From an uncultured Sulfurovum sp. (lineage in GTDB: Bacteria; Campylobacterota; Campylobacteria; Campylobacterales; Sulfurovaceae): DNA of 33,166 nt. The stretch covers positions 1-33,166 of the forward strand of contig CAJXJN010000020.1 in the NCBI GenBank assembly GCA_913055205.1, given 5' to 3'. The translations under genes and the position numbers were made by a program. Under the pieces are notes generated by a model. The model was not told the origin of the DNA, did no database searches, and worked only from the letters and a program-made list of their open reading frames with translations. Positions 16,630-25,186 of the stretch are shown here, piece by piece; the stretch's first letter is position 1; each line of letters opens with the position of its first letter.

Positions 16630-16990
16630 TCATTTCCCTTCTTGCTGAGACTGTAAAAGAACTAGTTACCTCGGAAGTGAAGGCTTCAGCCTCACCCAAA
16701 TATTTGCATATTTTTAGGTTATTTTGACAGAAAAAGCAATATTTTCCATTAAATACAAACTTTTTTAGGCAAAAAAGCTTTTTGGTGGGACTGCACCTAA
16801 AGGTATACACTTCGATAAAGTCTCCACTTACATGGGTTCTTTCTCAGTCTTACTATCAGGTATTGATTATAATATAGTAACCCTTTATGTTTAATACCTC
16901 ATTTCTATTGTATAAGCTTAATAATGCATCTAAATACGTTTTAAAGTCATTTCGTTCTATAATGTATCCATTAAACAAAAGGACTACAAA
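16630..16990. other. 361-nt intergenic region between nagZ and a small gene
   Basis: Holds the nagZ leader on the minus strand, with a hairpin at 16677-16695 (GTGA-A-GGCT / AGCC TCAC, bulged A), and the promoter of the next gene on the plus strand (TATAAT at 16958-16963). An open frame at 16550-16810 on the minus strand runs into nagZ and shows no protein-like composition. No RNA gene recognised. Confidence 0.5.
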
Positions 16991-17197
16991 ATGAGCAGCA
17001 GCAACTTAAAACATTTAGAAAGAATCAAAGAGAATATTGACAAGTCCGACGCGCTTACAGAGGAAGAAAAAAGCGATTCTATGAAACGTATCGAAGAGTG
17101 GTACAGAGAAGACCTTGCATGGGGTACTTTCATAGAAAAACTAAGTGAACTTTCACCGACGATCAAAGGACTGCTTGCTGAACTTGGGCTTCTTTAA
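16991..17197 (+). CDS. Small acidic helical protein, unknown function
   Basis: 68 residues, no signal or membrane segment, predicted mostly helical and charged: LKHLERIKENIDKSDALTEE then DSMKRIEEWYREDLAWGTFI and a hydrophobic end. Strong ribosome site (AAAGGA, 8 nt before the ATG) and a clear TATAAT at 16958-16963 support a real gene. I believe similar short proteins occur in other Campylobacterota, but no function is known to me. Confidence 0.65.
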   Translation: MSSSNLKHLERIKENIDKSDALTEEEKSDSMKRIEEWYREDLAWGTFIEKLSELSPTIKGLLAELGLL

Positions 17198-17212
17198 CAA
17201 GCACCGCAGGAT

Positions 17213-17389
17213 ATGGAACCATACTACCTGCATCTTCTCATTTTTGCAGGTCTGGTATTTCTGCTTTATGCAGCAGGGGTACCTTTTATGAGATTAAGAA
17301 GAGCCTTGCTGTTACACAAAATATCCAAACACTGCAACAAATATCCCACCAAAGAAGATCAACCAAAGATGAACACTCCATACTTCTAA
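17213..17389 (+). CDS. Small single-pass membrane protein, unknown function
   Basis: 58 residues: MEPYYLHLLIFAGLVFLLYA forms one N-terminal membrane segment, followed by a basic part (FMRLRRALLLHKISKHCNKY) likely in the cytoplasm. The start lies 15 nt after the preceding stop with a weak AGG site, so it is probably co-transcribed with the 68-residue gene. It overlaps the convergent gene at 17386 by 4 nt at the stop codons. Confidence 0.5.
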   Translation: MEPYYLHLLIFAGLVFLLYAAGVPFMRLRRALLLHKISKHCNKYPTKEDQPKMNTPYF

Positions 17390-17595
17390 TAATTTTTGAA
17401 TTTACCCTCACTCAATTCTTTTTTGAGTGTATCAAGTGCCTCTTGCATCACTTCCAGGATTATTTTTCCTGCCAATTCATGATCTGCCTCAGGTACATCC
17501 CAATCTGTAAATTTCATATTTCCTTTAAATAAAGCTCTAACTTCAGTGATGATCTCATTTTTCCTTGCTAAAATATCTTTTTCAACCGGATTCAT
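17386..17595 (-). CDS. Small soluble protein, unknown function
   Basis: 69 residues, no signal or membrane segment: MNPVEKDILARKNEIITEVR, a central FTDWDVPEADHELAG and a helical end ALDTLKKELSEGKFKNY. An AAGGA site 5 nt before the start codon supports it. Its stop overlaps the stop of the opposite-strand gene (17386-17389), so the two transcripts would be complementary at their ends. Family not recognised. Confidence 0.6.
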   Translation of the reverse strand: MNPVEKDILARKNEIITEVRALFKGNMKFTDWDVPEADHELAGKIILEVMQEALDTLKKELSEGKFKNY

Positions 17596-17781
17596 TCTTT
17601 TCCTTTTTAAATTAGGTCACTTACTAAAGCTTAAAATATTTAGAGAGTAACATAGTGTTTTCAACCATATTACTCTTGTAAGTATTAGAAATAACTTTAG
17701 AGCTACTCTTTATGACATACTTTCCAACATTTTCATTTTCTTATTAGTATACGGTTAACCTAGGTAGATTATAATTCTCCC
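17596..17781. other. Promoter region of the 17386-17595 gene and of the candidate RNA
   Basis: AT-rich spacer. Contains no open frame of note. The plus-strand TATAAT at 17770-17775 is the strongest signal; it points to a start at about 17782. Confidence 0.5.
17770..17775 (+). promoter_or_regulatory. -10 box for the candidate small RNA
   Basis: Perfect TATAAT, 9 nt before the left arm of the inverted repeat at 17784. No clear -35 box, which is usual for Campylobacterota sigma-70 promoters. Confidence 0.5.
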
Positions 17782-17886
17782 ATAAAGAGCATCTGAAGGA
17801 TACTATTAAATCCCCCAAAAATTTATATAGGTCTCCTTTTATAGAACATTTTCCTCCTCCTTTTAAACTTTCCGGATGCTCTTTTG
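17782..17886 (+). ncRNA. Candidate small RNA, about 105 nt, with anti-Shine-Dalgarno-like loop
   Basis: The 5' end AAAGAGCATC (17784-17793) pairs perfectly with GATGCTCTTT (17875-17884), closing an RNA of about 105 nt that ends in TTTT (17882-17885). Between them the sequence is unusually pyrimidine-rich: TCCCCC (17811-17816), TCTCC (17832-17836) and TTCCTCCTCC (17851-17860). CCTCCTCC is complementary to Shine-Dalgarno purine tracts, as in known C/U-rich regulatory RNA loops. No ORF fits. It does not match 6S, SRP, tmRNA or RNase P RNA that I can see. Promoter, stem and T-tract are seen; the regulatory role is inferred. Confidence 0.45.
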
Positions 17887-18000
17887 AAAAATCCTTTTTA
17901 AAATCTTAAATATCTACTTACAATGTTAATCACTTTTTTACTTGAATTACACGATTCTTACATCTTCATTAGTGTATAATAAATAAAAAAAAGGTTATTC
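17887..18000 (+). promoter_or_regulatory. Promoter region of the thioredoxin-like gene
   Basis: TATAAT at 17975-17980 and AAGG at 17991-17994, six bases before the ATG at 18001. The 5' leader would be only about 14 nt. Confidence 0.55.
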
Positions 18001-18531
18001 ATGAAAAAAATACTTACATTCACCCTTCTTATTTTTTCACTACTTACATATGTTCAGGCGGCAAAAACAACAAATCAGCAACCTCAAATGTCTATTACTG
18101 ATATTAAAGGTGTAACACATCAGATCACAGGAACAAATAACGGACTTGACATTAAAGGACTGGAAGACAAAATAGTCTTTATAGAATTTTTTGGCCACAA
18201 ATGTCCACCTTGTTTAGCATCGATTCCTCATCTGATCAAACTACAGGAAAAGCATAAAGATAAATTGGCCATCATCGCTATTGAAGTACAAGGCTACAAC
18301 AACGATCAACTTAAAGAGTTTGCAAAAGAAAAAGGGATGAACTATATCGTTGTAGCCGATGAAAAGGCAGGTAATTTTACAAACTATATCTCACAAAGAG
18401 CACAATGGAGAGGCAGTATTCCTTTCATGGTTGCTTTAGATACAAACGGTACTGTACAGTTTATTCAGGCAGGGATGCTACCGGAGGCATCACTCGAAGA
18501 ACTGATCAAGCAGCTTAGCCCCAAAAAATAA
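18001..18531 (+). CDS. Periplasmic thioredoxin-family (TlpA/ResA-like) thiol-disulfide protein
   Basis: 176 residues with a signal peptide (MKKILTFTLLIFSLLTYVQA). The thioredoxin fold is clear: IVFIEFFGHKCPPCLASIP contains the CxxC active site (CPPC, about residues 68-71) and RGSIPFMVAL supplies the cis-proline near residue 140. CPPC with an N-terminal extension is typical of TlpA-like reductants, for example in cytochrome c or sulfur-protein maturation; the partner here is unknown. It stands alone on the plus strand and its stop faces the dprA stop with one base between them. Confidence 0.87.
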   Translation: MKKILTFTLLIFSLLTYVQAAKTTNQQPQMSITDIKGVTHQITGTNNGLDIKGLEDKIVFIEFFGHKCPPCLASIPHLIKLQEKHKDKLAIIAIEVQGYNNDQLKEFAKEKGMNYIVVADEKAGNFTNYISQRAQWRGSIPFMVALDTNGTVQFIQAGMLPEASLEELIKQLSPKK

Positions 18532-18532
18532 T

Positions 18533-19309
18533 CTATTGTAATCTCACGATACCATTGTGTATCGTGACCGTCCCTTCAAGTTCTGCCTCATATACTTTAT
18601 CTCCAAATTTTTTCACGGTATCATCAAATGTAGGCGAGGTCTGGCAAAAGTAGAAGAACTCATCTTTCACAATATCACTCTGTACCGCCTGTCCGAAACG
18701 TGAAGCAAATATCTCCACATCCTGTATAGCTTTTGCTTTCCCCTCGACCAGAAGTCCGTTGGTCCCCAGACTCTCATCAAGTCTTTGGGGAAGTACCCAT
18801 ATCTCTTTACCCATTTTTAAAGCATACTCGACCGAGCGCATGGAACCGCTGTCCAGATCCGCCTCTGTTACAATGAGTATATCTCCCAGTGCCACTACCA
18901 GCTCATTGCGTACGACAAAACTCCATGCCGTTGTTCTGAACCCGTCATTGAACTGGCTCAGTATCAGCCCTTTCTTTTCAATGCGTTCTATGAGTGACCT
19001 GTTCACCATGGGATACCGTATATCCAGACCGTTGGCGACTACCGCAATGGTGTTCTCCTCCCCTGCTCCGGAGTGTGCTATGGCATCCACTCCCATGGCC
19101 GCACCGCTGACCACGCAAACACCTCGTTTGGCTAAAGCACTAGCGATACTGTAAGTAAACTGCTTTGTATAGTTCGACGGTCTGCGTGTTCCCACAATAG
19201 ATACTTTAGGACGTTCCAGTAATGCCGGATCACCCTTGTAAAAAAGTTCAGAAGGATACTTTTTCATGGATTCCAGGGCATCGATATGTGTAGTAAGTAT
19301 TTGCGTCAT
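18533..19309 (-). CDS. dprA: DNA processing protein DprA (ssDNA loader for RecA in transformation)
   Basis: Binds incoming single-stranded DNA and loads RecA during natural transformation. 258 residues cover the Rossmann-like DprA core: KVSIVGTRRPSNYTKQFTYS, then VVSGAAMGVDAIAHSGA and IAVVANGLDIRYP, GLILSQF, RNELVVALGDILIVTEA and SGSMRSVEYALKMGK. No N-terminal SAM domain and only a short C-terminal extension, as in other Campylobacterota. Downstream of the SLC13 gene by 91 nt, same strand. The leader carries a hairpin over the ribosome site (19313-19342). Confidence 0.93.
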   Translation of the reverse strand: MTQILTTHIDALESMKKYPSELFYKGDPALLERPKVSIVGTRRPSNYTKQFTYSIASALAKRGVCVVSGAAMGVDAIAHSGAGEENTIAVVANGLDIRYPMVNRSLIERIEKKGLILSQFNDGFRTTAWSFVVRNELVVALGDILIVTEADLDSGSMRSVEYALKMGKEIWVLPQRLDESLGTNGLLVEGKAKAIQDVEIFASRFGQAVQSDIVKDEFFYFCQTSPTFDDTVKKFGDKVYEAELEGTVTIHNGIVRLQ

Positions 19310-19312
19310 CTG

Positions 19313-19342
19313 CTGCCTTTTTCATTACTATAACAAAGGCAG
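19313..19342 (-). promoter_or_regulatory. Hairpin covering the dprA ribosome binding site
   Basis: CTGCCTTT (19342-19335 on the minus strand) pairs with AAAGGCAG (19320-19313), 8 bp, 14-nt loop. The AAAGG of the 3' arm is the only Shine-Dalgarno-like sequence before the start at 19309, so the fold would mask it. No T-tract follows, so it is not a terminator. Confidence 0.45.
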
Positions 19343-19400
19343 TGAAAAGAAGGTAAAAATATGTCATATTGTCATAATTTTCAACCCTTGGGCATCTATA

Positions 19401-20735
19401 TCAGATCATCCAGCTCCACATAAAATACGCCACTAATGAAAGTACGGTCACACCGATGAAGTTTAACTTCAATCCGACATTTGCCATCTCTTTGATACTA
19501 ATGACCCGTGAACTCATAATAATGGCATTCGGAGGTGTTGCGATAGGAAGCATGAAAGCATAGGAGGCTGCAACTGTTGCAACCATCAGGAGCATCGTAC
19601 CTTCATTCTCCGGCATTGCTTTTGCAAATTCATAGAAGATAGGAATAGCGATAGAAGTAAGCGCTGTATTACTGGTAACTTCTGTAGAAAAAGTGACAAA
19701 AAGTGCTACTGCCACAAACATCCAAAAGAGTGGTAACGTTGAAATAAATTCTAATTTACTTGCTATATCTGCTGCCAAACCTGTCTGAGAAAATGCTGCA
19801 GCGATGCTAAACCCTGCACCAAAGAGAAAGATGATCTCATAAGGCATGGTTCGGGTATCTTCCCACTCTAGAAAACCTATTTTAGGGACAAACATCAAAA
19901 GACCAAATCCAAGTAGAACCAATTTTTCATTAAGAGAAAAACCAAAAAGTTGTTTTAAAAAGGTATTACTTACAAGGACAACAGCAAGCACTGCAATGAT
20001 GCCATAGAGTCTTTTTTGTGTTGATGCAAGCTCCGGGACAGCATGACTTACATCCTCTACATTCTCCCCAGATACACCAAGTGAAAGTACCCAAGGCATA
20101 ATAAAAAGCATTAAACCTACTATAGGTAACATCATAAGCATCCATTCACCAAATGCCAATACTGGTAGATGCTGGTCTTCCAGAAAGCCCATTAAAATAA
20201 GATTGGGCGGTGTGCCAATAGGGGTAAGTATACCTCCTATACTAGCCCCATACGCCGTAGCCAGCAAAAAGCGGACTTTAAGTTTTTTGTTTTCACTTAA
20301 AAAAAGTGCAATAGGCATCAGCATCAGTGTAATCGTCGTATTGGACAACACTGAACTAAGCAGTGCAGAGGTGATGGCCAGTGCATAGATGATACCCTTT
20401 GGGGTTTTTGGAAAAAAACTCAATAGTTTTGCTGAAAAATATTTATGTAATCCTGTCTTCTCTATGGCAATAGCCAGCATAAATCCACCAATAAAAAGAA
20501 AAATAATGGATTTCGAATAATTGGCTGTAACCGCATTGGTATCTAATATCCCAAAGATAGGAAAAAGAATGATGGGCAGGATAGAGACCGCACCCAACGG
20601 CAAGGCTTCATTCGTCCAAAGTGTCACTAAAAAGGCAACAAGTCCTATGAGTGTAGCATGCTGCAAAGAGAAGCCCAGTAAAGCCAAAGCAAAAAAACCT
20701 ACCCCAATAACAATGGATGTAATAATTCCTTTCAT
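19401..20735 (-). CDS. SLC13/DASS-family sodium-coupled carboxylate transporter
   Basis: 444 residues, hydrophobic throughout, about 11-12 membrane segments. Two SNT signature motifs of the family are visible (SNTTITLML near 130 and SNTALTSIAI near 360), each followed by the P-loop-like TPIGTPPN (about 175) and PIATPPNAI (about 403). The family imports di- or tricarboxylates such as succinate, malate or citrate with sodium; sulfate is less likely. The substrate is not readable from sequence. It starts immediately after the deacetylase stop (TAG ATG) with AAGGA 6 nt ahead, so the two are co-translated. Its place between the deacetylase and dprA is unusual compared with the C. jejuni order I recall. 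Confidence 0.9.
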   Translation of the reverse strand: MKGIITSIVIGVGFFALALLGFSLQHATLIGLVAFLVTLWTNEALPLGAVSILPIILFPIFGILDTNAVTANYSKSIIFLFIGGFMLAIAIEKTGLHKYFSAKLLSFFPKTPKGIIYALAITSALLSSVLSNTTITLMLMPIALFLSENKKLKVRFLLATAYGASIGGILTPIGTPPNLILMGFLEDQHLPVLAFGEWMLMMLPIVGLMLFIMPWVLSLGVSGENVEDVSHAVPELASTQKRLYGIIAVLAVVLVSNTFLKQLFGFSLNEKLVLLGFGLLMFVPKIGFLEWEDTRTMPYEIIFLFGAGFSIAAAFSQTGLAADIASKLEFISTLPLFWMFVAVALFVTFSTEVTSNTALTSIAIPIFYEFAKAMPENEGTMLLMVATVAASYAFMLPIATPPNAIIMSSRVISIKEMANVGLKLNFIGVTVLSLVAYFMWSWMI

Positions 20736-21791
20736 CTATTTCCTTCTATAAATTTCATCAATATAAACAAGCTCTACCTCTTTGAAAATATCTTTAGCAC
20801 TTGCAAGTGCTTTCATGGTTATCTTATGTGGATGTCCTATGGCAATAGCATACCCTTTTTTCCTGGCTATATCTACTGCATGACGAAGCTGTGAATGTAT
20901 ATATGGAACATTATGCTTGTTATCTATGAATATATCTCTTGCAACATACGCATCACCAAACTCATGTGCTATCTTACGTACCTTCGTACTGCCTACAGTC
21001 CGGCTGTCTACAAAAACAAAGCCTTCTTTTCTCAATATTGCATAAAGTATACGCATTGCCTTATAATCATCCGTAAATACAGAACCTGTATGGTTGTTGA
21101 TGTAATGTGCCGTGGGGAAAAGTTTTCTGAGTTCTTTTATTCTAGCTTCTATCTGCTCTTTGCTAAACGTTGTTTTAAGTGTTTTATACTGTTTGTTAAA
21201 CTGCAAACTGCCCGACTCCATAGGCAGGTGAATCATATAATGTTCTAAACTTTGTGCCAATCTATGACTTCTCTTAGAGCGTTCAAAAGGAGGAAAGATA
21301 GAAGGTGTTATCTTCATATTCAATGCTTGAATACGTTTTAGTTGTGTTTGAGTCGAAACATCATCTATAACGATGACAAGTTTCGGTTTTTTACCACGAT
21401 AAGCCAAAGAGATCTCTTTTTTCTTTGTTGGTACTTTTCCTCTCTTTTGTTCTTTTTTCCTCTCTTGAACTAAAGAATGAGTCACTGTTTCTTTATCTGT
21501 CGGTTTTTCTGTTTTTATTTTAGATAAATTATTGAAGAGCTTTTTGGCTGTATGTAGTTCTTTACTCTTATCAACCTGAGTTAAGTTTGATCTATTATCG
21601 GATAGATCATTCTGTCCCAAAAAATACCCAAATGCCACCAGTGATATCATCAAAAAGACACCCAGTACTACAAAAATATTTTTCTTGAAATGAGATGTTT
21701 TTTTAGATGTTTTACGTGTTCTTTTTTTGACTGTTGATTTCTTTTTATTTTGGGAAGATTTATTACTACTTTTTTTCGATTGAGGTGCCAT
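20736..21791 (-). CDS. Divergent polysaccharide deacetylase family protein, membrane-anchored
   Basis: About 351 residues. A Lys/Ser-rich cytoplasmic start (KKSSNKSSQNKKKSTVKKRT), one membrane helix (NIFVVLGVFLMISLVAFGYF), a charged linker and a periplasmic catalytic-like domain: LVIVIDDVSTQTQLKRI, ITPSIFPPFER, HLPMESG, INNHTGSVFTDD, FVDSRTVG and AIAIGHPHK. These match divergent polysaccharide deacetylases (YibQ-like), whose substrates are largely unknown. The start ATG at 21791 has GTGGA 4 nt before it; an in-frame GTG lies at 21800. It sits between ilvC and dprA as in C. jejuni. Confidence 0.85.
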   Translation of the reverse strand: MAPQSKKSSNKSSQNKKKSTVKKRTRKTSKKTSHFKKNIFVVLGVFLMISLVAFGYFLGQNDLSDNRSNLTQVDKSKELHTAKKLFNNLSKIKTEKPTDKETVTHSLVQERKKEQKRGKVPTKKKEISLAYRGKKPKLVIVIDDVSTQTQLKRIQALNMKITPSIFPPFERSKRSHRLAQSLEHYMIHLPMESGSLQFNKQYKTLKTTFSKEQIEARIKELRKLFPTAHYINNHTGSVFTDDYKAMRILYAILRKEGFVFVDSRTVGSTKVRKIAHEFGDAYVARDIFIDNKHNVPYIHSQLRHAVDIARKKGYAIAIGHPHKITMKALASAKDIFKEVELVYIDEIYRRK

Positions 21792-22079
21792 AAAATCCAC
21801 TGGTTTTAAATTTTAACTATTGTAACAAATAAGCATTAAGAGAGTGATTTAAATTGTGGGTTTAAAGAAAGAAGCTACTAACCAACAATAGTTTCTTAGA
21901 TTTTAATCAACCAAGAAAGTTAAGATTTTTGTCGTGGGGTAAAGGAGGATCGATACAACTTAACTAACTAAACATTTTTAGTTAGTTTGCTGTAGATCTG
22001 GAGGTTTGTGAGAGGGAGGCTACATATAAGTAGCTGACCAAACACACCCTCCAAAGATGCAGTGAAATAACTAAAAAGA
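21792..22079. other. Intergenic region between deacetylase and ilvC
   Basis: Contains the terminator-like hairpin at 21962-21987 and, at 21998-22054, a segment with GGAGG/CCTCC ends and an inner GCTAC / GTAGC stem with a 6-nt loop; a structured transcript is possible but no known RNA family is recognised. No open frame. Confidence 0.4.
21962..21987 (-). terminator. Hairpin downstream of ilvC
   Basis: AACTAACTAAA / TTTAGTTAGTT, 11 bp with loop AATG (minus strand), about 92 nt after the ilvC stop. AT-rich and without a long U-tract, so a weak terminator or an RNA-stabilising hairpin. The arm sequence TTAGTTAGTTT also occurs at the ilvC stop codon (22079-22089). Confidence 0.4.
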
Positions 22080-23350
<1,271 letters not shown>

Positions 23351-23989
23351 TTATTTGGCAAAATGCTGATAATCTTTAATATTTCTAAAGTCACCACCCC
23401 ATTTCCAGCCATACTTTTTAAATATTTTGACTGCTTTATCATTTTTTAACAAAATCACTTTATCTGCATAGGTAGATTTTTGATGTACCCTTTTTCTATA
23501 TGCTAAAGATTCTTTATGTGAGATACGTCCTGTTCGTGAAATATAGGGGTTTTCTATGGGGTTGATGTCTATGGCTCTACCGTAGGAGTGTTTTGACCAG
23601 CGTTTGCTTCCTGTTGCCTTACGACAGTTAAATGCCGAAGTGTTGTCCGCTTCTATGGATCGCCAGTCACTTCCACCAAAGTCGCTTACCAGTCTCATTT
23701 GCCTAATGGGGTATTTCATCCCATAGAGTCCCCTGAAAATGCTTACTACATTACTGGCAACATCTTTATGGACAACGATCTCGCCTTGCTTTTGCTCCCC
23801 TCTGAAATCCCAATGCATGAGCGTGAGATAACGAAGATCTTCCAAAGGTACAGGACAGCCTCTTCTCCAGGAGTTTCCTTTGATCATACGGATTTTGATA
23901 TCAGTATCTATCCTAGAGACCGTTGCATCAAATGCGGCATGTAACCATATACTGCATAAAATGACCCATATAAAAAATATTGCTTTCAT
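23351..23989 (-). CDS. M15-type (D-Ala-D-Ala carboxypeptidase-like) exported peptidase
   Basis: 212 residues with a signal peptide (MKAIFFIWVILCSIWLHA). Zinc motifs of the M15 family are present: SKHSYGRAIDINPIEN (His and Asp ligands, about residues 133-142) and the C-terminal WGGDFRNIKDYQHF (third His, about 209). RMIKGNSWRRGCPVPLEDLR near residue 33 fits the M15_4-like subgroup. It probably cuts peptidoglycan peptide stems. It is transcribed toward ilvC and is divergent from htpX. Confidence 0.87.
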   Translation of the reverse strand: MKAIFFIWVILCSIWLHAAFDATVSRIDTDIKIRMIKGNSWRRGCPVPLEDLRYLTLMHWDFRGEQKQGEIVVHKDVASNVVSIFRGLYGMKYPIRQMRLVSDFGGSDWRSIEADNTSAFNCRKATGSKRWSKHSYGRAIDINPIENPYISRTGRISHKESLAYRKRVHQKSTYADKVILLKNDKAVKIFKKYGWKWGGDFRNIKDYQHFAK

Positions 23990-24104
23990 CTTATCATTAT
24001 ACTACAGAAGCCTATAAATAACTTTAGTCAAAAAACTTGAGTGACTTTTGTTAACCTTTTGTTTGCGTAAGTATGGTATATTAAAATAAAAAAGGAAAGC
24101 CTCA
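23990..24104. promoter_or_regulatory. Divergent promoter region, M15 gene and htpX
   Basis: A 115-nt spacer carries both promoters. TATATT near 24078 fits a -10 for htpX, and AAGGAAAG lies a few bases before the ATG at 24105. I see no CIRCE or other heat-shock element. Confidence 0.4.
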
Positions 24105-24935
24105 ATGGAACAACTAAAAACCTATGCCCTGATGACAGGGCTTACTTTACTTTTCATATGGTTTGGAGGAATGATAGCAGGTCAAACCGGGATGATCATT
24201 GCTTTTATCGCTGCTGCAGGGATGAATTTTTATGCATATTATTACAGTGATACGCAAGTTTTAAACCATTATCATGCTGTACCTGTTGACCGCAACCATG
24301 CGACAGGACTTTACGAGATCGTAGAAAAGCTCACTCAGCGTGCAGGCTTGCCTATGCCCGCACTCTACATTATTCCGGAAGGACAACCCAATGCATTTGC
24401 TACAGGAAGAGACTATGAACATGCTGCTGTGGCAGTTACAGAGGGATTACTTCAACTCATGGAGAAAGAAGAGGTAGAAGCCGTTATCGCCCATGAACTT
24501 AGCCACATTAAACATTATGATATGCTTATCGGTACTGTCACGGCTACTATCGCCGGAGCGATTGCAATGCTTGCACAATTTGGGATGTTCTTTGGCGGAG
24601 GAGACAGAGACAGACCAAATCCTATTGTGACGATAGCACTGATGCTTATCATGCCTTTGGTGGCAAGTATCATACAGATGACTGTAAGCAGAAACCGTGA
24701 ATTCATGGCAGATGAAGGTTCAGCACGTATGACAGGACATCCGGAGTGGCTTCAATCTGCCCTTAAAAAACTTGATAGCTATGCAAGAGGCACCATCATG
24801 CACGATGCAGACCCACAGACAGCACATATGTTCATCATCAACCCTTTTACAGGAAAAGATATGTCACTCAAACAACTCTTCAGTACACACCCGAGTACTG
24901 AACAGAGAATAGAGAGACTCGAAGCATTGAAATAA
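24105..24935 (+). CDS. htpX: HtpX-family M48 membrane metalloprotease
   Basis: Membrane quality-control protease that cuts damaged membrane proteins. 276 residues: two N-terminal helices ([20 protein letters not shown] and [17 protein letters not shown]), the zinc motif HELSHIKH (about residues 130-137), two further membrane segments ([36 protein letters not shown]) and the third zinc ligand in [15 protein letters not shown]. The length and layout are standard for HtpX. Single gene with its own promoter. Confidence 0.93.
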   Translation: MEQLKTYALMTGLTLLFIWFGGMIAGQTGMIIAFIAAAGMNFYAYYYSDTQVLNHYHAVPVDRNHATGLYEIVEKLTQRAGLPMPALYIIPEGQPNAFATGRDYEHAAVAVTEGLLQLMEKEEVEAVIAHELSHIKHYDMLIGTVTATIAGAIAMLAQFGMFFGGGDRDRPNPIVTIALMLIMPLVASIIQMTVSRNREFMADEGSARMTGHPEWLQSALKKLDSYARGTIMHDADPQTAHMFIINPFTGKDMSLKQLFSTHPSTEQRIERLEALK

Positions 24936-24959
24936 TGATTATGATTTTTCATCCCCGTC

Positions 24960-24981
24960 ATTCCCGACTCCGATCGGGAAT
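24960..24981. repeat. REP-like palindrome after htpX
   Basis: ATTCCCGA-CTCCGA-TCGGGAAT forms an 8-bp stem with 6-nt loop. This short GTCATTCCCG...CGGGAAT pattern is a common dispersed palindrome in many bacterial genomes. About 80 nt further, CCCCGGGTCAAGCCC (25045-25059) looks like half of a decayed second palindrome. Confidence 0.6.
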
Positions 24982-25109
24982 CTAGACTTCAACCCAAATT
25001 ATGCAATAGAATGATAAAGATACACTACAGATCAGACTCAATATCCCCGGGTCAAGCCCAAAGATAACAAAATTACATCTCTCTTCCAAAAAGCATGCTT
25101 AAGATATGT

Positions 25110-25184
25110 TATAATCGTGCTATGAATAGACTAAACACAAAACTAACATTACTACATAACACAACCTCGAACGGAGGTTTTTAA
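25110..25184 (+). promoter_or_regulatory. rnr promoter and structured leader with ribosome-site hairpin
   Basis: TATAAT at 25110-25115 would start transcription near 25122. The leader ends in a hairpin AACCTC (25163-25168) / GAGGTT (25174-25179), loop GAACG, followed by T (run 25178-25182). The GGAGG of the 3' arm is the rnr ribosome site. A 20-codon frame (25122-25184) begins at or next to the predicted start and ends two bases before the rnr ATG. The structure resembles a small attenuator or RNA thermometer. Confidence 0.5.
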
Positions 25185-25186
25185 GC

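Noticed and set aside
16550-16810. 86-codon minus-strand frame upstream of nagZ
   Set aside because: Overlaps the nagZ signal peptide region and has a non-protein-like sequence.
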